A stretch of DNA of 51,145 bases from Palleronia pelagia (GTDB taxonomy: Bacteria > Pseudomonadota > Alphaproteobacteria > Rhodobacterales > Rhodobacteraceae). The DNA lies in NCBI RefSeq assembly GCF_900110115.1, contig NZ_FOCM01000012.1, forward strand, positions 1 to 51,145, given 5' to 3'. Position numbers and translations under genes: made by a program. Positions 15,500 to 24,583 of this stretch are shown here, one piece after another. The notes below the pieces were generated by a model. The model had not been told where the DNA came from. It did not search any database and saw only the letters and a program-made list of their open reading frames with translations. The first letter of the stretch is position 1; each line of letters opens with the position of its first letter.

Positions 15500-18025
15500 T
15501 CATTCTGCGGGTTCGGGCACGGTGCCGGGGCCATTCTGCCTGCGGGTGGCCCGGGCGGGAACGGTCTGCATGCGGGTCAGGCGAAGCGCGTTCGACAGGA
15601 CGAAGACACTGGACAGCGCCATCGCGCCCGCGGCCAGCATCGGCGACAGGAGCATCCCGGTCAGGGGCCACAGGACGCCAGCCGCCACGGGGATCAACGC
15701 CGTGTTGTACGCGAAGGCCCAGAACAGGTTCTGGCGGATGTTGCGCATCGTGCGCCGGCTGACATCCACGGCCCGCAGCACGGCGGCCGGGTCGCCCCGC
15801 ATCAGCACGACATCGGCAGTCTCGATGGCCACATCGGTGCCGGTGCCCAGGGCGATGCCGATATCTGCGGCCGCCAAGGCGGGCGCATCGTTGATGCCGT
15901 CGCCGACGAAGGCCACCGGCCCATGGTCCCGAAACTGGTCGATCGCGGCGACCTTGCCATCGGGCATGACTTCGGCCGTCACCAGATCGAACCCGAGATC
16001 CCGCGCGATTGCATCCGCCGTGGCGCGCGCGTCGCCGGTCACCAGAGCGACCCGCAGGCCGCGGGCCTTCAGGGTTGCCACGGTTTCCGCGGCTGACGGC
16101 TTCACCGGATCGGCAACGCCGATCGTCGCCGCCAGATGTCCGTCTATCGCGACGAAAAGCGGGGTGCGCCCCCCTGCCCCGATGGCAGCCGCGTGCCGGT
16201 CCATCGCCGCGGTCGCGATGCCGTCGCGCCGCATCAGACGGGACGCGCCGACCAGAACGGTCCGCCCGTCGACCGTGGCGCGGGCACCGAGACCGGTGAT
16301 GCTTTCGAAACCGCGCACCCCCGACAGATCCAGACCGCGCAGTTCGGCGGCCCGCACGATGGCCTCGGCGATCGGGTGCTCGGACATCGCTTCCACCGAT
16401 GCGACCAGCCTCAGGACGTCGTTCTCCTCGAAGCCCTCGCCGACCGACAGATCGGTCAATTCCGGACGGCCTTCGGTCAGGGTGCCGGTCTTGTCGAAGA
16501 CAATCGTGCGGACCTCCTGAAGCCTCTGCAACGCATCGCCCCGGCGGAACAGCACGCCCAGTTCGGCGGCGCGCCCTGTTCCGACCATGACCGACGTGGG
16601 TGTGGCAAGCCCCATGGCGCAGGGGCAGGCGATGATCAGGACCGACACGCCCGCGACCAACGCAAGACCAAGTGCGGGATCGGGGCCGAAGGTCAGCCAC
16701 GCCGCGACCGTCAGGACCGCGACAGCCAAAACGGCGGGGACGAACCAGCGCACGACGCGGTCAACCGCGGCCTGGATCGGAAGCTTGGCACCCTGCGCGT
16801 CCTGCACCATCCGGACGATCCCGGCCAACACCGTGCTCTCGCCCACGGCCGTCGCGCGGAAGGTCAAGGCACCCGTGCCGTTGACGGTGCCCCCGGTCAC
16901 ACGCCCGCCCGCGACTTTCTCGACAGGCAGCGGTTCGCCCGTCAGCATGGATTCGTCCACGAAGGATCGTCCCGAAGCGACCTCGCCATCCGCGGCGATG
17001 CGTTCGCCGGGGCGCACGATGATCGTATCGCCGGTGACGACATGGGCGATGGGGATATCCAGCGTCTGTCCCTGTCGTTCGACCCGCGCCGTGCCGGGCC
17101 GCAGGGCGATCAGCGACCGGATCGCCGCGCCCGTCCGCCCCTTTGACCTCGCCTCCAGATACCGTCCGGTCAGGATCAGTGTGACGATCACGGCCGCGGC
17201 CTCAAAATAGACCGCGACACTGCCGGGCGGCAGTATCGACGGGGCGAAAGTCGCGACTGTCGAATATCCCCACGCCGCCAATGTTCCAAGCGCCACGAGC
17301 GAATTCATGTCCGGTGCCGCACGGAGCAGGGCGGGCACACCCTTCGTGATGAAGCGCCGACCGGGCCAAGCCAGGATCAGCGTGACCAGCGCAAACTGCA
17401 CGATCCAAAGGGTCTGGCGGCCGAATGTCGCGTCGAGGGTGTCGCGGAAGCCGGGAACCAGATGCCCCCCCATTTCAAGCAGGAAAACCGGCAACGTCAA
17501 AACGGCGGCGATTATAGTCTGACGCAACAGGGTTCGCGTCTCTTTCGTCGCCCGATCTTCGTGTTCGGTCGACAAGTCACCGCGAACGCGCAGCGCCGTT
17601 GGATAGCCTGCCTCCTCCGCCGCCCGGGCGATTTCCTCCGGTGTGGTCGCGCCAGCGAGCCATTCGACCTCCGCCGCATTGGTCGCAAGGTTCACGCGCG
17701 CCGCGATCACACCGGATACCGCCGCCAGCGCCCGTTCGACCCTGCCCGTGCAGGACGCGCATGACATGCCCTCGACCTCGAATGTTTCCACCCGTGTTTC
17801 CGCCGGATATCCGGCAGACCGAAGGGCTTCGGCAATGTCCCCCAGATCGGCAGCCGCCGGCGCGACCCGAGCGGTTCCGTCGGCAAGGTTCACATTCGCC
17901 GAATCGACGCCCGGAACTGATGCAATTGCCCGTTCGGCGCGACCGACGCAGGACGCGCAGCTCAGCCCGGTCAACTGGATCGTACTGAATGTTTGGGCCA
18001 CGGGCGACGCTCCTTCGTAAGGCAT
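15500..18025 (-). CDS. copA: Cu+-exporting P1B-type ATPase
   Basis: An 841-residue copper ATPase with two N-terminal heavy-metal-associated domains ([14 protein letters not shown] near 20-33 and [14 protein letters not shown] near 88-101), eight membrane helices, [59 protein letters not shown] and [11 protein letters not shown]. The last helices carry YNTALIP and [17 protein letters not shown], the YN and MxxSS signatures of Cu+ pumps. It moves Cu+ from cytosol to periplasm. A canonical CueR promoter (18032-18062) lies directly upstream and cueR follows directly downstream. Confidence 0.97.
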   Translation of the reverse strand: MPYEGASPVAQTFSTIQLTGLSCASCVGRAERAIASVPGVDSANVNLADGTARVAPAAADLGDIAEALRSAGYPAETRVETFEVEGMSCASCTGRVERALAAVSGVIAARVNLATNAAEVEWLAGATTPEEIARAAEEAGYPTALRVRGDLSTEHEDRATKETRTLLRQTIIAAVLTLPVFLLEMGGHLVPGFRDTLDATFGRQTLWIVQFALVTLILAWPGRRFITKGVPALLRAAPDMNSLVALGTLAAWGYSTVATFAPSILPPGSVAVYFEAAAVIVTLILTGRYLEARSKGRTGAAIRSLIALRPGTARVERQGQTLDIPIAHVVTGDTIIVRPGERIAADGEVASGRSFVDESMLTGEPLPVEKVAGGRVTGGTVNGTGALTFRATAVGESTVLAGIVRMVQDAQGAKLPIQAAVDRVVRWFVPAVLAVAVLTVAAWLTFGPDPALGLALVAGVSVLIIACPCAMGLATPTSVMVGTGRAAELGVLFRRGDALQRLQEVRTIVFDKTGTLTEGRPELTDLSVGEGFEENDVLRLVASVEAMSEHPIAEAIVRAAELRGLDLSGVRGFESITGLGARATVDGRTVLVGASRLMRRDGIATAAMDRHAAAIGAGGRTPLFVAIDGHLAATIGVADPVKPSAAETVATLKARGLRVALVTGDARATADAIARDLGFDLVTAEVMPDGKVAAIDQFRDHGPVAFVGDGINDAPALAAADIGIALGTGTDVAIETADVVLMRGDPAAVLRAVDVSRRTMRNIRQNLFWAFAYNTALIPVAAGVLWPLTGMLLSPMLAAGAMALSSVFVLSNALRLTRMQTVPARATRRQNGPGTVPEPAE

Positions 18026-18031
18026 AGGCCA

Positions 18032-18062
18032 GAGATAGGGCTTCCCCTTACTGGAAGGTCAA
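18032..18062 (-). promoter_or_regulatory. CueR promoter/operator of copA
   Basis: Minus strand: -35 TTGACC (18062-18057), 19-base spacer TTCCAGTAAGGGGAAGCCC and -10 TATCTC (18037-18032). The TTCC-N6-GGAA-like dyad and 19-bp spacing match CueR/HmrR promoters. Confidence 0.88.
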
Positions 18063-18088
18063 GGATGCAAAATCACATTTCCGTCCGC

Positions 18089-18119
18089 TTGACCCTCCAG
18101 CGCTGGAGCGTCCCATATA
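18089..18119 (+). promoter_or_regulatory. CueR promoter/operator of copZ
   Basis: -35 TTGACC (18089-18094), 19-base spacer beginning with the perfect palindrome CTCCAGCGCTGGAG (18095-18108), -10 CATATA (18114-18119). It diverges from the copA promoter. Confidence 0.83.
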
Positions 18120-18146
18120 TCCGGCAAGCGAAAGAAAGGACCGACC

Positions 18147-18347
18147 ATGACCATCCTGAACGTTCCCGGCATGAATTGCGGCCATTGCAGGACCGCGGTC
18201 GAACAGGCGATCGCATCCGTGGACTCTGCCGCCACGCCGCAAGTTGATCTGGGCAATAAAACGGTATCGCTTGAGAGCCACGCAAGCGATCAGGAAATCG
18301 TCGACGCGCTCGCGGCCAAGGGTTACCCGGCGACCGTCGCCGCCTGA
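18147..18347 (+). CDS. copZ: CopZ-like copper chaperone
   Basis: A 66-residue stand-alone heavy-metal-associated domain: MTILNVPGMNCGHCRTAVEQ with the CxxC copper site at about residues 11-14, then VDLGNKTVSLES and a C-terminal ALAAKGYPATV, the usual beta-alpha-beta-beta-alpha-beta order. It carries Cu+ in the cytosol to CopA or CueR. It is divergent from copA with its own CueR promoter, giving a complete sensor, chaperone and pump set. Confidence 0.93.
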   Translation: MTILNVPGMNCGHCRTAVEQAIASVDSAATPQVDLGNKTVSLESHASDQEIVDALAAKGYPATVAA

Positions 18348-18363
18348 GCCCCCCCGGCGTTTC

Positions 18364-19080
18364 CTATTCCTGACGCGCGGCCTCGACCAGATTTTCGAGC
18401 TGTTCCAGCGGCACGAGGCCAGGCACGAGTTCGTCACCGATCACGAAGGACGGCGTTCCGTTGAACCCGAGCGACTGCGCAAGCCGCATGGACGTTTCGA
18501 TATGCGCGTCGATCTCGGCTGCGTCCATGTCGGCCCGAAGCTTTTCGGTATCCAGCCCGACATCTTCCGCAGCAGCCATGACCGTCGTCTCGTTGGCCCG
18601 GCCGGCCAACTCCATCAGGGCCCAATGGAACGGCTCGTAGAGACCCTGCTCGCGTGAAGCGAGCGCCGCGCGCGCCGCGAAGACGGAGCCTTCGCCCAGG
18701 ATCGGCCATTCGCGGTAGACAACCTTGAGATCTTCGTCGCCTGCGACCAGCGCTTTTACATCCGGCGCGACACGCTTGCAGTAGGGGCAATTGTAGTCGA
18801 AAAATTCGACCACCACGGGATCGCCGTCCGGGTTGCCGAGAACGGGGGCGTTGGGGTCGTTCTCCAGAAGATCGCGCTCCTGTTCCAGAACGTCGGCGGC
18901 CGCCGATCTTTGCGCCGCGGCTTCGCGCTGTTCCAGAAGCTGGATCGCCTGCATCAATATCTCAGGCCGCTCAAGGATGGCTTCAAGCGCCAGACGCTTG
19001 ATATCTTCGTCCGAGCGATCTTGCGCAACGGCAGTCATCGGGGTCAGCGCCAAAAGCGCCAGAACGAGCAGTTTCTTCAT
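18364..19080 (-). CDS. DsbA-family periplasmic thiol oxidoreductase
   Basis: A 238-residue secreted protein: signal peptide (MKKLLVLALLALTPMTAVAQ), a charged helical N-terminal extension (about 25-75), then a thioredoxin fold with FFDYNCPYCKRVAPDV (CPYC), an inserted helical domain and the cis-Pro region GFNGTPSFVIGDEL. The helical extension plus CPYC resembles the DsbA/Com1/ScsC-like group. It is the last gene of the long minus-strand copper operon starting at the transpeptidase at 23888, 10 bases after a cytochrome gene. It probably oxidises or isomerises disulfides damaged by copper; the partner could be ScsB (25916). Confidence 0.9.
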   Translation of the reverse strand: MKKLLVLALLALTPMTAVAQDRSDEDIKRLALEAILERPEILMQAIQLLEQREAAAQRSAAADVLEQERDLLENDPNAPVLGNPDGDPVVVEFFDYNCPYCKRVAPDVKALVAGDEDLKVVYREWPILGEGSVFAARAALASREQGLYEPFHWALMELAGRANETTVMAAAEDVGLDTEKLRADMDAAEIDAHIETSMRLAQSLGFNGTPSFVIGDELVPGLVPLEQLENLVEAARQE

Positions 19081-19090
19081 GGTTCAGTCC

Positions 19091-19549
19091 TTATGATTCC
19101 GAGGCGGTTCTAGCCGATTGTGCATCCCGAACGCGTTCGGGCCAGGTCGATTTGATATAGGCCATTATATCCCAGATCTCCTGATCGCTCAGAATATCGC
19201 CGAAGGCCGGCATGCCGCTGTCGAAGTCCTCGATCCCGGCTGCTTTCATCGCCTCTGCCCCGCCCTGTTTGGTGTAGGCGAAGATCATCGCATCGCCGTG
19301 GTGCCATGTGTGGCCAGTCTCGTCATGGGGCGGCGCCGGAAGGCGACCGTCGGGTCCGGGCGAACGCCAGTCGGCTTGCCCTTCAAGGTTCGCGCCGTGA
19401 CAACTCGCGCAATTCTCGGCGTAGAGCTGCGCCCCCGCAACGGGGTCGCCGGTGGCGTTGGGAAGGTCCAGATCGGCCTGCGCAAACAGCAATCCCGCAG
19501 CCCCGGTGACCGCCGCCAGACCGGCCGCCATGATGATCCACACCTTCAT
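19091..19549 (-). CDS. Class I c-type cytochrome (monoheme)
   Basis: A 152-residue protein from the ATG at 19549 (MKVWIIMAAGLAAV), with an N-terminal signal/anchor, one heme site CASCH (in YAENCASCHGANLEG) and a likely axial Met in FDSGMPAFGDILSD. The insertion with PHDETGHTWHHGD between heme and Met ligands is His-rich. Its start overlaps the stop of the multicopper oxidase gene (ATGA), suggesting it accepts or delivers electrons for that oxidase. Heme attachment would depend on Ccm, part of which is encoded at 29113-33272. Confidence 0.9.
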   Translation of the reverse strand: MKVWIIMAAGLAAVTGAAGLLFAQADLDLPNATGDPVAGAQLYAENCASCHGANLEGQADWRSPGPDGRLPAPPHDETGHTWHHGDAMIFAYTKQGGAEAMKAAGIEDFDSGMPAFGDILSDQEIWDIMAYIKSTWPERVRDAQSARTASES

Positions 19550-20934
19550 ACGACACGCACCCACTGCATCATTCCCGATGCGGCGTGGCCCAGCATGTGG
19601 CAATGGAACAGCCAGTCACCCGGATTGTCGGCGACGAAGGCGATCTCGCGCCGCTCTCTGGCAGCGATCAATAGCGTGTCGCGCATCGGGCCCATCGCGC
19701 CATCGCCGAGCACCTCTCTGAAATGCATGCCGTGCAGGTGCATGGCATGGGGAAAGACGGTGTCGTTCTCGATAGGGATGCGGACCGTCTCGCCCATGCT
19801 CGCGGTGACGAGCGGTGTGTCGTGCAGCCCGGCCTGCCCGGCCATGGCCCAGAACTGGCCCTGTCCGATCATCTCGCGGAATCCCATCTCGCGACCCTCG
19901 ACACTCGCGCGCGACAAACGACCCATTGCGCCGCCCTCGATCTTCATCGGGGCCGTCTGCGCCGAGCCGAGCGTGCCCATCGCATGGCCCGGATTCGGGG
20001 GAAGAGCGACGGGATCGGGCCGGCGGGTCAGGGACGCCCGTGCGGTCACGGGAAACGCCGCCTGGACCATGCCGCCGTCGTCGTCGAGCCGCACGAGATA
20101 CGCTTCTCCGCCCTCGGCTGCGGTCACATCGACCAGCAAATCGATCCTTTGCGCAGGCCCCATGACAAGTTCGGAGGTCACCTTTTCCGGCTGCGCGAGC
20201 GGCATCCCGTCATAGGCGACGACCCAACCGTCCAGACCCTGAAGCGCCAGCGGGAAAATCCGCGCATTCGCCATGTTGATCAGCCGAAGCCGCAGCCGTT
20301 GGTGCTGCTGCACATCCTGCGTGAAATCATGGCGCGCGTTCGTGGTGACAAAGTTTCCGATCCGGCCGCCATGCGACATCTGCATCGGAATGGCGAAGTT
20401 GGGTTCGATCTGGGCCGCTTCGTTCAGAAGCCAGTCATCGAGTGCCAGGACCAGATCGGCGTCGATATCCGGCGCGCTTTCGGCCTCCTCGATTATCAGC
20501 GGGCCGTGCAATCCACGCCCAACCTGTTCAGGCGACGCCCAATGGGCGTGGTACCAGTAGGTGCCGGCATCGGGCACGTCGAATGCGTAGTCGAAACTTT
20601 CGCCCGGCGCGACGGCGGTTTGGGTCAGATCGGGCACGCCGTCCATGCCGTTGGGCACACGGATACCGTGCCAATGGATCGTCGTCGGCTGGTCGAGCCC
20701 GTTGACCAGCCGCCGCTCCAGCCGTGCGCCCTGCCCCAACCTTATTTCCGGCCCCGGCGACGCTCCGTCATAGGCCCAGACCGCCGTTTTCGGATAACCG
20801 TCCGGGGCGAGCTGGTGTGACACGGGCTTTGGCTCAATGACCTTTGGCGCCGTGGCCGCAATCGCAGGACCGATCAGAGGCAAGCCGGCCGTTGCGACGG
20901 CACCACCCAGAAACGCGCGTCTTGTCGCTCTCAT
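19546..20934 (-). CDS. Multicopper oxidase (copper-tolerance type), copy 1
   Basis: A 462-residue periplasmic oxidase with a Tat signal (TRRAFLGGAVATAGL). The four copper-ligand stretches are present in order: TIHWHGIRVP, YWYHAHWAS, PHAMHLHGMHF and FHCHMLGHAASGMM. It has three cupredoxin domains. It should oxidise Cu+ or organic substrates in the periplasm. It sits between two c-type cytochrome genes with overlapping ends (20931-20934 and 19546-19549), unusual company for this family and suggestive of electron flow between oxidase and cytochromes. Confidence 0.94.
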   Translation of the reverse strand: MRATRRAFLGGAVATAGLPLIGPAIAATAPKVIEPKPVSHQLAPDGYPKTAVWAYDGASPGPEIRLGQGARLERRLVNGLDQPTTIHWHGIRVPNGMDGVPDLTQTAVAPGESFDYAFDVPDAGTYWYHAHWASPEQVGRGLHGPLIIEEAESAPDIDADLVLALDDWLLNEAAQIEPNFAIPMQMSHGGRIGNFVTTNARHDFTQDVQQHQRLRLRLINMANARIFPLALQGLDGWVVAYDGMPLAQPEKVTSELVMGPAQRIDLLVDVTAAEGGEAYLVRLDDDGGMVQAAFPVTARASLTRRPDPVALPPNPGHAMGTLGSAQTAPMKIEGGAMGRLSRASVEGREMGFREMIGQGQFWAMAGQAGLHDTPLVTASMGETVRIPIENDTVFPHAMHLHGMHFREVLGDGAMGPMRDTLLIAARERREIAFVADNPGDWLFHCHMLGHAASGMMQWVRVV

Positions 20935-21827
20935 CCATCTTGCTCCTCGTTCAGAAGGTAAATCGCCATCGCTTCGCGGTCCGCATCGGTCATGAAGGAT
21001 GTGCCATAGGTGACCACTTCGCCCATCGACCCGCCGAACGCATCGCCGTCCGGCATGATCCCGGTTTCCAGCGCATAGGCTAGGTCCGACACGCTCCAGC
21101 CCCCGTCTTGCAGCGCTTCCGGCGTGATGGCGGGCGACTTGCCTCCGCCGGGCAGCCCGTCATAACCGCGAAACTTCTCGTCCAGCACGCGCGCGCCGGC
21201 GATGTTCCTGCCCGTATGGCACGCCCCGCAATGGGTCACGCCTTCCACCAACAAGCGGCCGCGGTTCCACGCCTCGGACCGGCCTTCGACCGGTTTAGTG
21301 CGCGGCGGTTCCAGAAACGCCCCGCGCCAAAGCTTCAGGCCCCAGCGCTGATCGAACGGAAATCCCACCTCATGTGCCGGTGCCGGTTCGTCCACCGCTG
21401 CCACGGTCTGGAACGCGGCCCAGAGGTCCGCGATGTCCTGATCGGACAGATTGCGGTAAAACGGATAGGGGAAGGCGGGGTAGTATGGCTCGCCGTCCGG
21501 AGAGACGCCCTGCCGCAAGGACGCCGCGAAATCCTGCACGGACCAATCTCCGATCCCCGCGTCTTTCGACATCGTCAGGTTCGACGGATAGAATGTGCCG
21601 AAATCGGTCTTGAGCGGCGCACCGCCCGCAAGCGGCTTGCCGCCCTCCTCCCAGTTCGTGTGGCAGGCGATGCAGCCCCCGGCGCGCGCCAGATAGGCAC
21701 CGCGCTGAGGATCACCGGGCTGATCGATCGACGCGACCTCGTTCTTGACGGGCCACGCGATCACAGCGCCCACGCCGATGACGGCCGCTGCGGAAAAGAC
21801 CGCAGCGGTGATAAGCAATTTCCGCAT
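20931..21827 (-). CDS. Diheme c-type cytochrome
   Basis: A 298-residue protein with an N-terminal anchor (LLITAAVFSAAAVIGVGAVIAW) and two cytochrome c domains: heme sites GGCIACHTN (about 51-57) and THCGACHTGRN (about 204-211). Candidate axial Met residues lie in each domain (YPSNLTMSKD and YGTSFMTDAD). The arrangement resembles the cytochrome subunits of membrane dehydrogenases of the alcohol/gluconate type. It overlaps the multicopper oxidase start by ATGA and is preceded by the cytochrome c'-like gene at 4 bases. Confidence 0.92.
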   Translation of the reverse strand: MRKLLITAAVFSAAAVIGVGAVIAWPVKNEVASIDQPGDPQRGAYLARAGGCIACHTNWEEGGKPLAGGAPLKTDFGTFYPSNLTMSKDAGIGDWSVQDFAASLRQGVSPDGEPYYPAFPYPFYRNLSDQDIADLWAAFQTVAAVDEPAPAHEVGFPFDQRWGLKLWRGAFLEPPRTKPVEGRSEAWNRGRLLVEGVTHCGACHTGRNIAGARVLDEKFRGYDGLPGGGKSPAITPEALQDGGWSVSDLAYALETGIMPDGDAFGGSMGEVVTYGTSFMTDADREAMAIYLLNEEQDG

Positions 21828-21831
21828 GATC

Positions 21832-22416
21832 CTAGTCCTTCTCGAGCCGGAACCGCGTATGGCACGTCGAACAAGTGCGGCTTAGCTCGGAAAACACCTC
21901 GTCGGCAGGCATGTCCGCCATCTCGGCCAACGTGGTTTCGGCCGAGCCGCCACCCATCATGCCAGACGCATCGCCACCCATCATGCTGGCCGTGTCTCCG
22001 CCCATCATGGACCCCATATCCGCTTGCGCCGCCTCTTCATCGGCCAGACCGTTATCCGCCGCTTTCGAAAGCCCCTGGGCCAAGGTCTCCAGCCGCATCG
22101 CGATGCGTTCGAACTCGTCCCAATCCTCCCAGATCGCGTCTTTCACGTAGGATTTCTCGTTCGCGTTATCTTCTGGAAACAGCTCGGTCATCGCGGTGCC
22201 CGCATGTTCCTCGAACACGGCGGCGGCCTTCCTGACCGTGTCGGCGTCGTAGTTCTGTTCGCCCTTCATGATCGGCGTGACGGATTTCACCGCATCGCCC
22301 ATCGCGCTCATGGCCTGCATCCGCTCCAGCACGATGCCGGTCGCACCCGTATGAGCCACTGCGCCGATGCCGATGCTAGTCGCGACCGAAGCCGCCAGAA
22401 TGGTTTTCAGTTTCAT
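21832..22416 (-). CDS. Cytochrome c'-like protein with Met-rich insertion
   Basis: A 194-residue secreted protein. The N-terminal part (RMQAMSAMGDAVKSVTPIMK) and the C-terminal heme motif SRTCSTCHTRFR follow the four-helix cytochrome c' plan. Between the third and fourth helix, residues about 132-156 form an insertion with repeated SMMGGD/GMMGGG units, which is not part of ordinary cytochrome c'. Met clusters of this sort bind Cu+ in periplasmic copper proteins. The protein may combine gas- or electron-related heme chemistry with copper binding. It is in the copper operon between a hypothetical secreted protein and the diheme cytochrome. Confidence 0.88.
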   Translation of the reverse strand: MKLKTILAASVATSIGIGAVAHTGATGIVLERMQAMSAMGDAVKSVTPIMKGEQNYDADTVRKAAAVFEEHAGTAMTELFPEDNANEKSYVKDAIWEDWDEFERIAMRLETLAQGLSKAADNGLADEEAAQADMGSMMGGDTASMMGGDASGMMGGGSAETTLAEMADMPADEVFSELSRTCSTCHTRFRLEKD

Positions 22417-22457
22417 CTCGGAGTTTCCTGTATTTCCTGGATCTTAAGTCTTGTGCT

Positions 22458-22790
22458 TCAAGACAGGGATCGTGGGACAGGAGGATCGGTCATGGAATAC
22501 AGAAGCTTGAACAGGGACGGCGACACGCGGCGCTTTTTCGACGATGCCGCGATGTACGCTTGTCCGTGCGACGCCGACGAGAGAACTACCGAGATGTTGC
22601 ACTCCGGCGCGTCGTGACAGTCATCGGCTCCGATCTGATCTTGGACCTTTGCTGCACCTGGTTCGCCAAGCTCGACGGCACTTTCCGACTGAGCGGCATG
22701 CAGCCCGCCTGCCTGCACGGGCGACCCGGCGGACAGGACCGCCAATACAATCACCGACGCGAAAACGAGAAAGAGCGTAGAGATGCGCAC
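22458..22790 (-). CDS. Secreted protein of unknown function
   Basis: A 110-residue frame with a signal peptide (LFLVFASVIVLAVLSAG, cleavage near VQAGG) and a mature part containing DDCHDAPECN (two Cys and a His) and a basic segment SSKKRRVSPSLF. I do not recognise the family. The GTG start overlaps the TAG of the upstream cytochrome gene by one base, which supports it as a real operon member. A role in copper binding or cytochrome partnering is only suggested by context. Confidence 0.6.
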   Translation of the reverse strand: MRISTLFLVFASVIVLAVLSAGSPVQAGGLHAAQSESAVELGEPGAAKVQDQIGADDCHDAPECNISVVLSSASHGQAYIAASSKKRRVSPSLFKLLYSMTDPPVPRSLS

Positions 22791-23260
22791 TATTGGATCC
22801 CGTTCTCACTTTGCATGGCCCGCACATAGGCAACGATCGTGCCCACATCGGCGCGCGTCAGTCCCTCGATCGGTGGCATATTGCCGAAATCCCAATGGTG
22901 CGACCTGACGCCATTGGAAACGGCGCGATAGAACGCTTCGTCGCCGTGATGGCTAGGCTCATAGATTTTGTGGACCAAGGGCGGGGCCACGCCGTTCTGT
23001 CCCGCCGCGTTCTGACCGTGGCATTGGGCGCAAGCCGCCTCGAACGCGCGCTTTCCCATTTCCTCTTTCTGATCCAGTTCGGTCGGCAAGGAAACGTCCA
23101 CAATGGGGGCACCCAGCGCCAGTTCCGTCGTATCGGGGGGCGTCATCGAATGACCCGCCATCTGGGATGGTGCAGTCGCCCACCACAGAAGGCCCGCGGC
23201 TGCAACGACGATGGCGATCGTGACGGCGATGAGTTTGGTTGGCATTGTATGTCCCGACAT
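22790..23260 (-). CDS. Membrane-anchored monoheme cytochrome c
   Basis: A 156-residue protein with an N-terminal membrane anchor (LIAVTIAIVVAAAGLLWWAT), a Met/His-rich linker (SQMAGHSMTPPD) and one cytochrome c domain: CAQCHGQNAAG for the heme and a likely axial Met in HHWDFGNMPPIEGL. A basic start MSGHTMPTKL precedes the anchor. It lies 52 bases downstream of L,D-transpeptidase copy 3 and overlaps the next gene by one base. It probably passes electrons between periplasmic partners of the same operon. Confidence 0.9.
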   Translation of the reverse strand: MSGHTMPTKLIAVTIAIVVAAAGLLWWATAPSQMAGHSMTPPDTTELALGAPIVDVSLPTELDQKEEMGKRAFEAACAQCHGQNAAGQNGVAPPLVHKIYEPSHHGDEAFYRAVSNGVRSHHWDFGNMPPIEGLTRADVGTIVAYVRAMQSENGIQ

Positions 23261-23312
23261 TGGAACGGGGCAGCCATTGACCGCCCCGCAAACAAGTGAT
23301 GTTCCGCCGGCG

Positions 23313-23888
23313 TCAGATCAAAAGCACCTGAGTGCCCACCTTCGCCATGCCGAAGAGTTCGGCGATATGTTCGTTGAACAATCCTATACAGCCGTTCGAG
23401 GACCGCCGCCCGATCTTGCGCGTGTCATTCGTTCCGTGCACCCGGTAATACTGCCAGGACAAATAAAGCGCATGGGTACCAAGCGGGTTGTCGGGTCCGG
23501 GCGCCCAGTAATCCGGCCATTCGGGATTACGCTCTTTCATCGACGGCGTGGGCCGCCAGCTTGGGCCTTCGACCTTGCGTATCACTTCCGTCCGACCGAG
23601 CCGCGTCAGCTCGTCGGATTCCGGAACGGAACTTGGGTAGACCTTGTGGATCGAACCGTCTTCGGACCAGTAGTTGACGTATCGCCGGACCGTATCGCAC
23701 AGGATGACGCCATTCCGACGTGTGTCGAAGTAGTCCTGCCAGCCATGCGTGCTGAAGCTGGACGCATTGCGCCGCACGGCCGGGGTTGCCAGAGATTGTG
23801 CGGCACTGGCGAGCGGAAGTGCGGATGCACTGGCCGAGGCAAGTCCGATAAGAACCGACCGCCGCGACGGTGGATTACCCTGGTTCAT
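23313..23888 (-). CDS. L,D-transpeptidase (YkuD domain), copy 3
   Basis: A 191-residue exported protein with a Tat-type signal (PSRRSVLIGLASASASALP). The YkuD motifs are YYRVHGTNDTRK and RRSSNGCIGLFNEH with the catalytic Cys. The middle region contains SWRPTPSMKERNPEWPDYW, related to the ErfK-type enzymes at 14083 and 28478. It is the first gene of the copper operon running to 18364 and lies 27 bases or more behind a CueR-like box (23915-23945), so copper-induced wall cross-linking is the likely role. Confidence 0.9.
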   Translation of the reverse strand: MNQGNPPSRRSVLIGLASASASALPLASAAQSLATPAVRRNASSFSTHGWQDYFDTRRNGVILCDTVRRYVNYWSEDGSIHKVYPSSVPESDELTRLGRTEVIRKVEGPSWRPTPSMKERNPEWPDYWAPGPDNPLGTHALYLSWQYYRVHGTNDTRKIGRRSSNGCIGLFNEHIAELFGMAKVGTQVLLI

Positions 23889-23914
23889 GACTGCTCCTCA
23901 ATTCATTTTCTTTG

Positions 23915-23945
23915 CGCTTGCGGCCTTCCAACGCTGGAAGGTCAA
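23915..23945 (-). promoter_or_regulatory. CueR-like operator of the cytochrome/oxidase operon
   Basis: Minus strand: TTGACC (23945-23940) followed by TTCCAGCGTTGGAA within a 19-base spacer. The hexamer at the -10 position (CAAGCG) is poor, so the promoter may use a different -10. It is divergent from the box at 23991. Confidence 0.65.
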
Positions 23946-23990
23946 ACCCTTTCCGATCACGACAGAGTGACCGGTGGCGGCCTAAACCGC

Positions 23991-24021
23991 TTGACCTTCC
24001 CGCACTGGAGTTTGCCAGAAT
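23991..24021 (+). promoter_or_regulatory. CueR-like promoter of the Rieske/Scs operon
   Basis: -35 TTGACC (23991-23996), 19-base spacer TTCCCGCACTGGAGTTTGC and -10 CAGAAT (24016-24021). The first gene starts 30 bases downstream behind AAAGGAG. Confidence 0.72.
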
Positions 24022-24050
24022 TAACATCGGCGAACAAAGGAGCTCTAAAA

Positions 24051-24368
24051 ATGAACGACCAACCTTCCAGCGGCGGTATCCAGGCGCGCGTCATGAAATG
24101 GGGCATGATGGCGTGCTGCGCGATCATGCTCGCGCCGGTCGCATCGTTTCTTCTTGCCGGGGGAACGATCGCGGGGTTGTGGAACAACGCGGGTGTTTTC
24201 GCGCCTATCGCCCTGTGTGTTGGTGCGCATCTGGTGATGCATCGCCTGATGGGCAAATCCTGCCACGGCAAGGGTTCTGAACAGGTCAAACAGGCGGAAC
24301 AGGAGAAAATCGTCGCTGTTCCAGCCCAGGCGCGATCCACCGAAATGGACCGTCTGCGCGGCGCATGA
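24051..24368 (+). CDS. Small membrane protein, DUF2933-like
   Basis: A 105-residue protein started at 24051 behind AAAGGAG. It has two hydrophobic helices (MMACCAIMLAPVASFLLAGG and GVFAPIALCVGAHLVMHRLM) with a CC pair in the first and HRLMGKSCHGKG after the second, followed by a charged cytosolic tail. The pattern of WxMMxCC, a short loop and a terminal His/Met/Cys motif recalls the DUF2933 family found next to copper genes. It heads the unit running to scsB and lies behind a CueR-like promoter. Longer upstream frames are not supported. Confidence 0.65.
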   Translation: MNDQPSSGGIQARVMKWGMMACCAIMLAPVASFLLAGGTIAGLWNNAGVFAPIALCVGAHLVMHRLMGKSCHGKGSEQVKQAEQEKIVAVPAQARSTEMDRLRGA

Positions 24369-24583
24369 CCATGCGAATGATTGTGCTCGCTCCGCTTTTT
24401 GTCGGAGCGTGCACAAACGCTTTTTCGAACTGCCCGGATAGGACCGAGTACACGGGCAGGGTCGACTTGCCACCGGGCTGCCGCGTTTCGTCCAAAGCGG
24501 AAACCGAATTGGCAACTCTCGTTTGCGCTGATGGCAGAAGCGGGTTTGCGGCGATTGATCAGAATGGAGGTGTTCTGCGATGA
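24365..24583 (+). CDS. Small putative lipoprotein
   Basis: A 72-residue protein with a lipoprotein signal ([14 protein letters not shown]) and a short mature domain with three further Cys (NCPDR, PGCRVSS, LVCADGR). I do not recognise the family. Its ATG overlaps the stop of the upstream gene (ATGA) and its stop overlaps the ATG of the Rieske gene, so it is embedded in the operon and likely translated. Confidence 0.6.
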   Translation: MTMRMIVLAPLFVGACTNAFSNCPDRTEYTGRVDLPPGCRVSSKAETELATLVCADGRSGFAAIDQNGGVLR

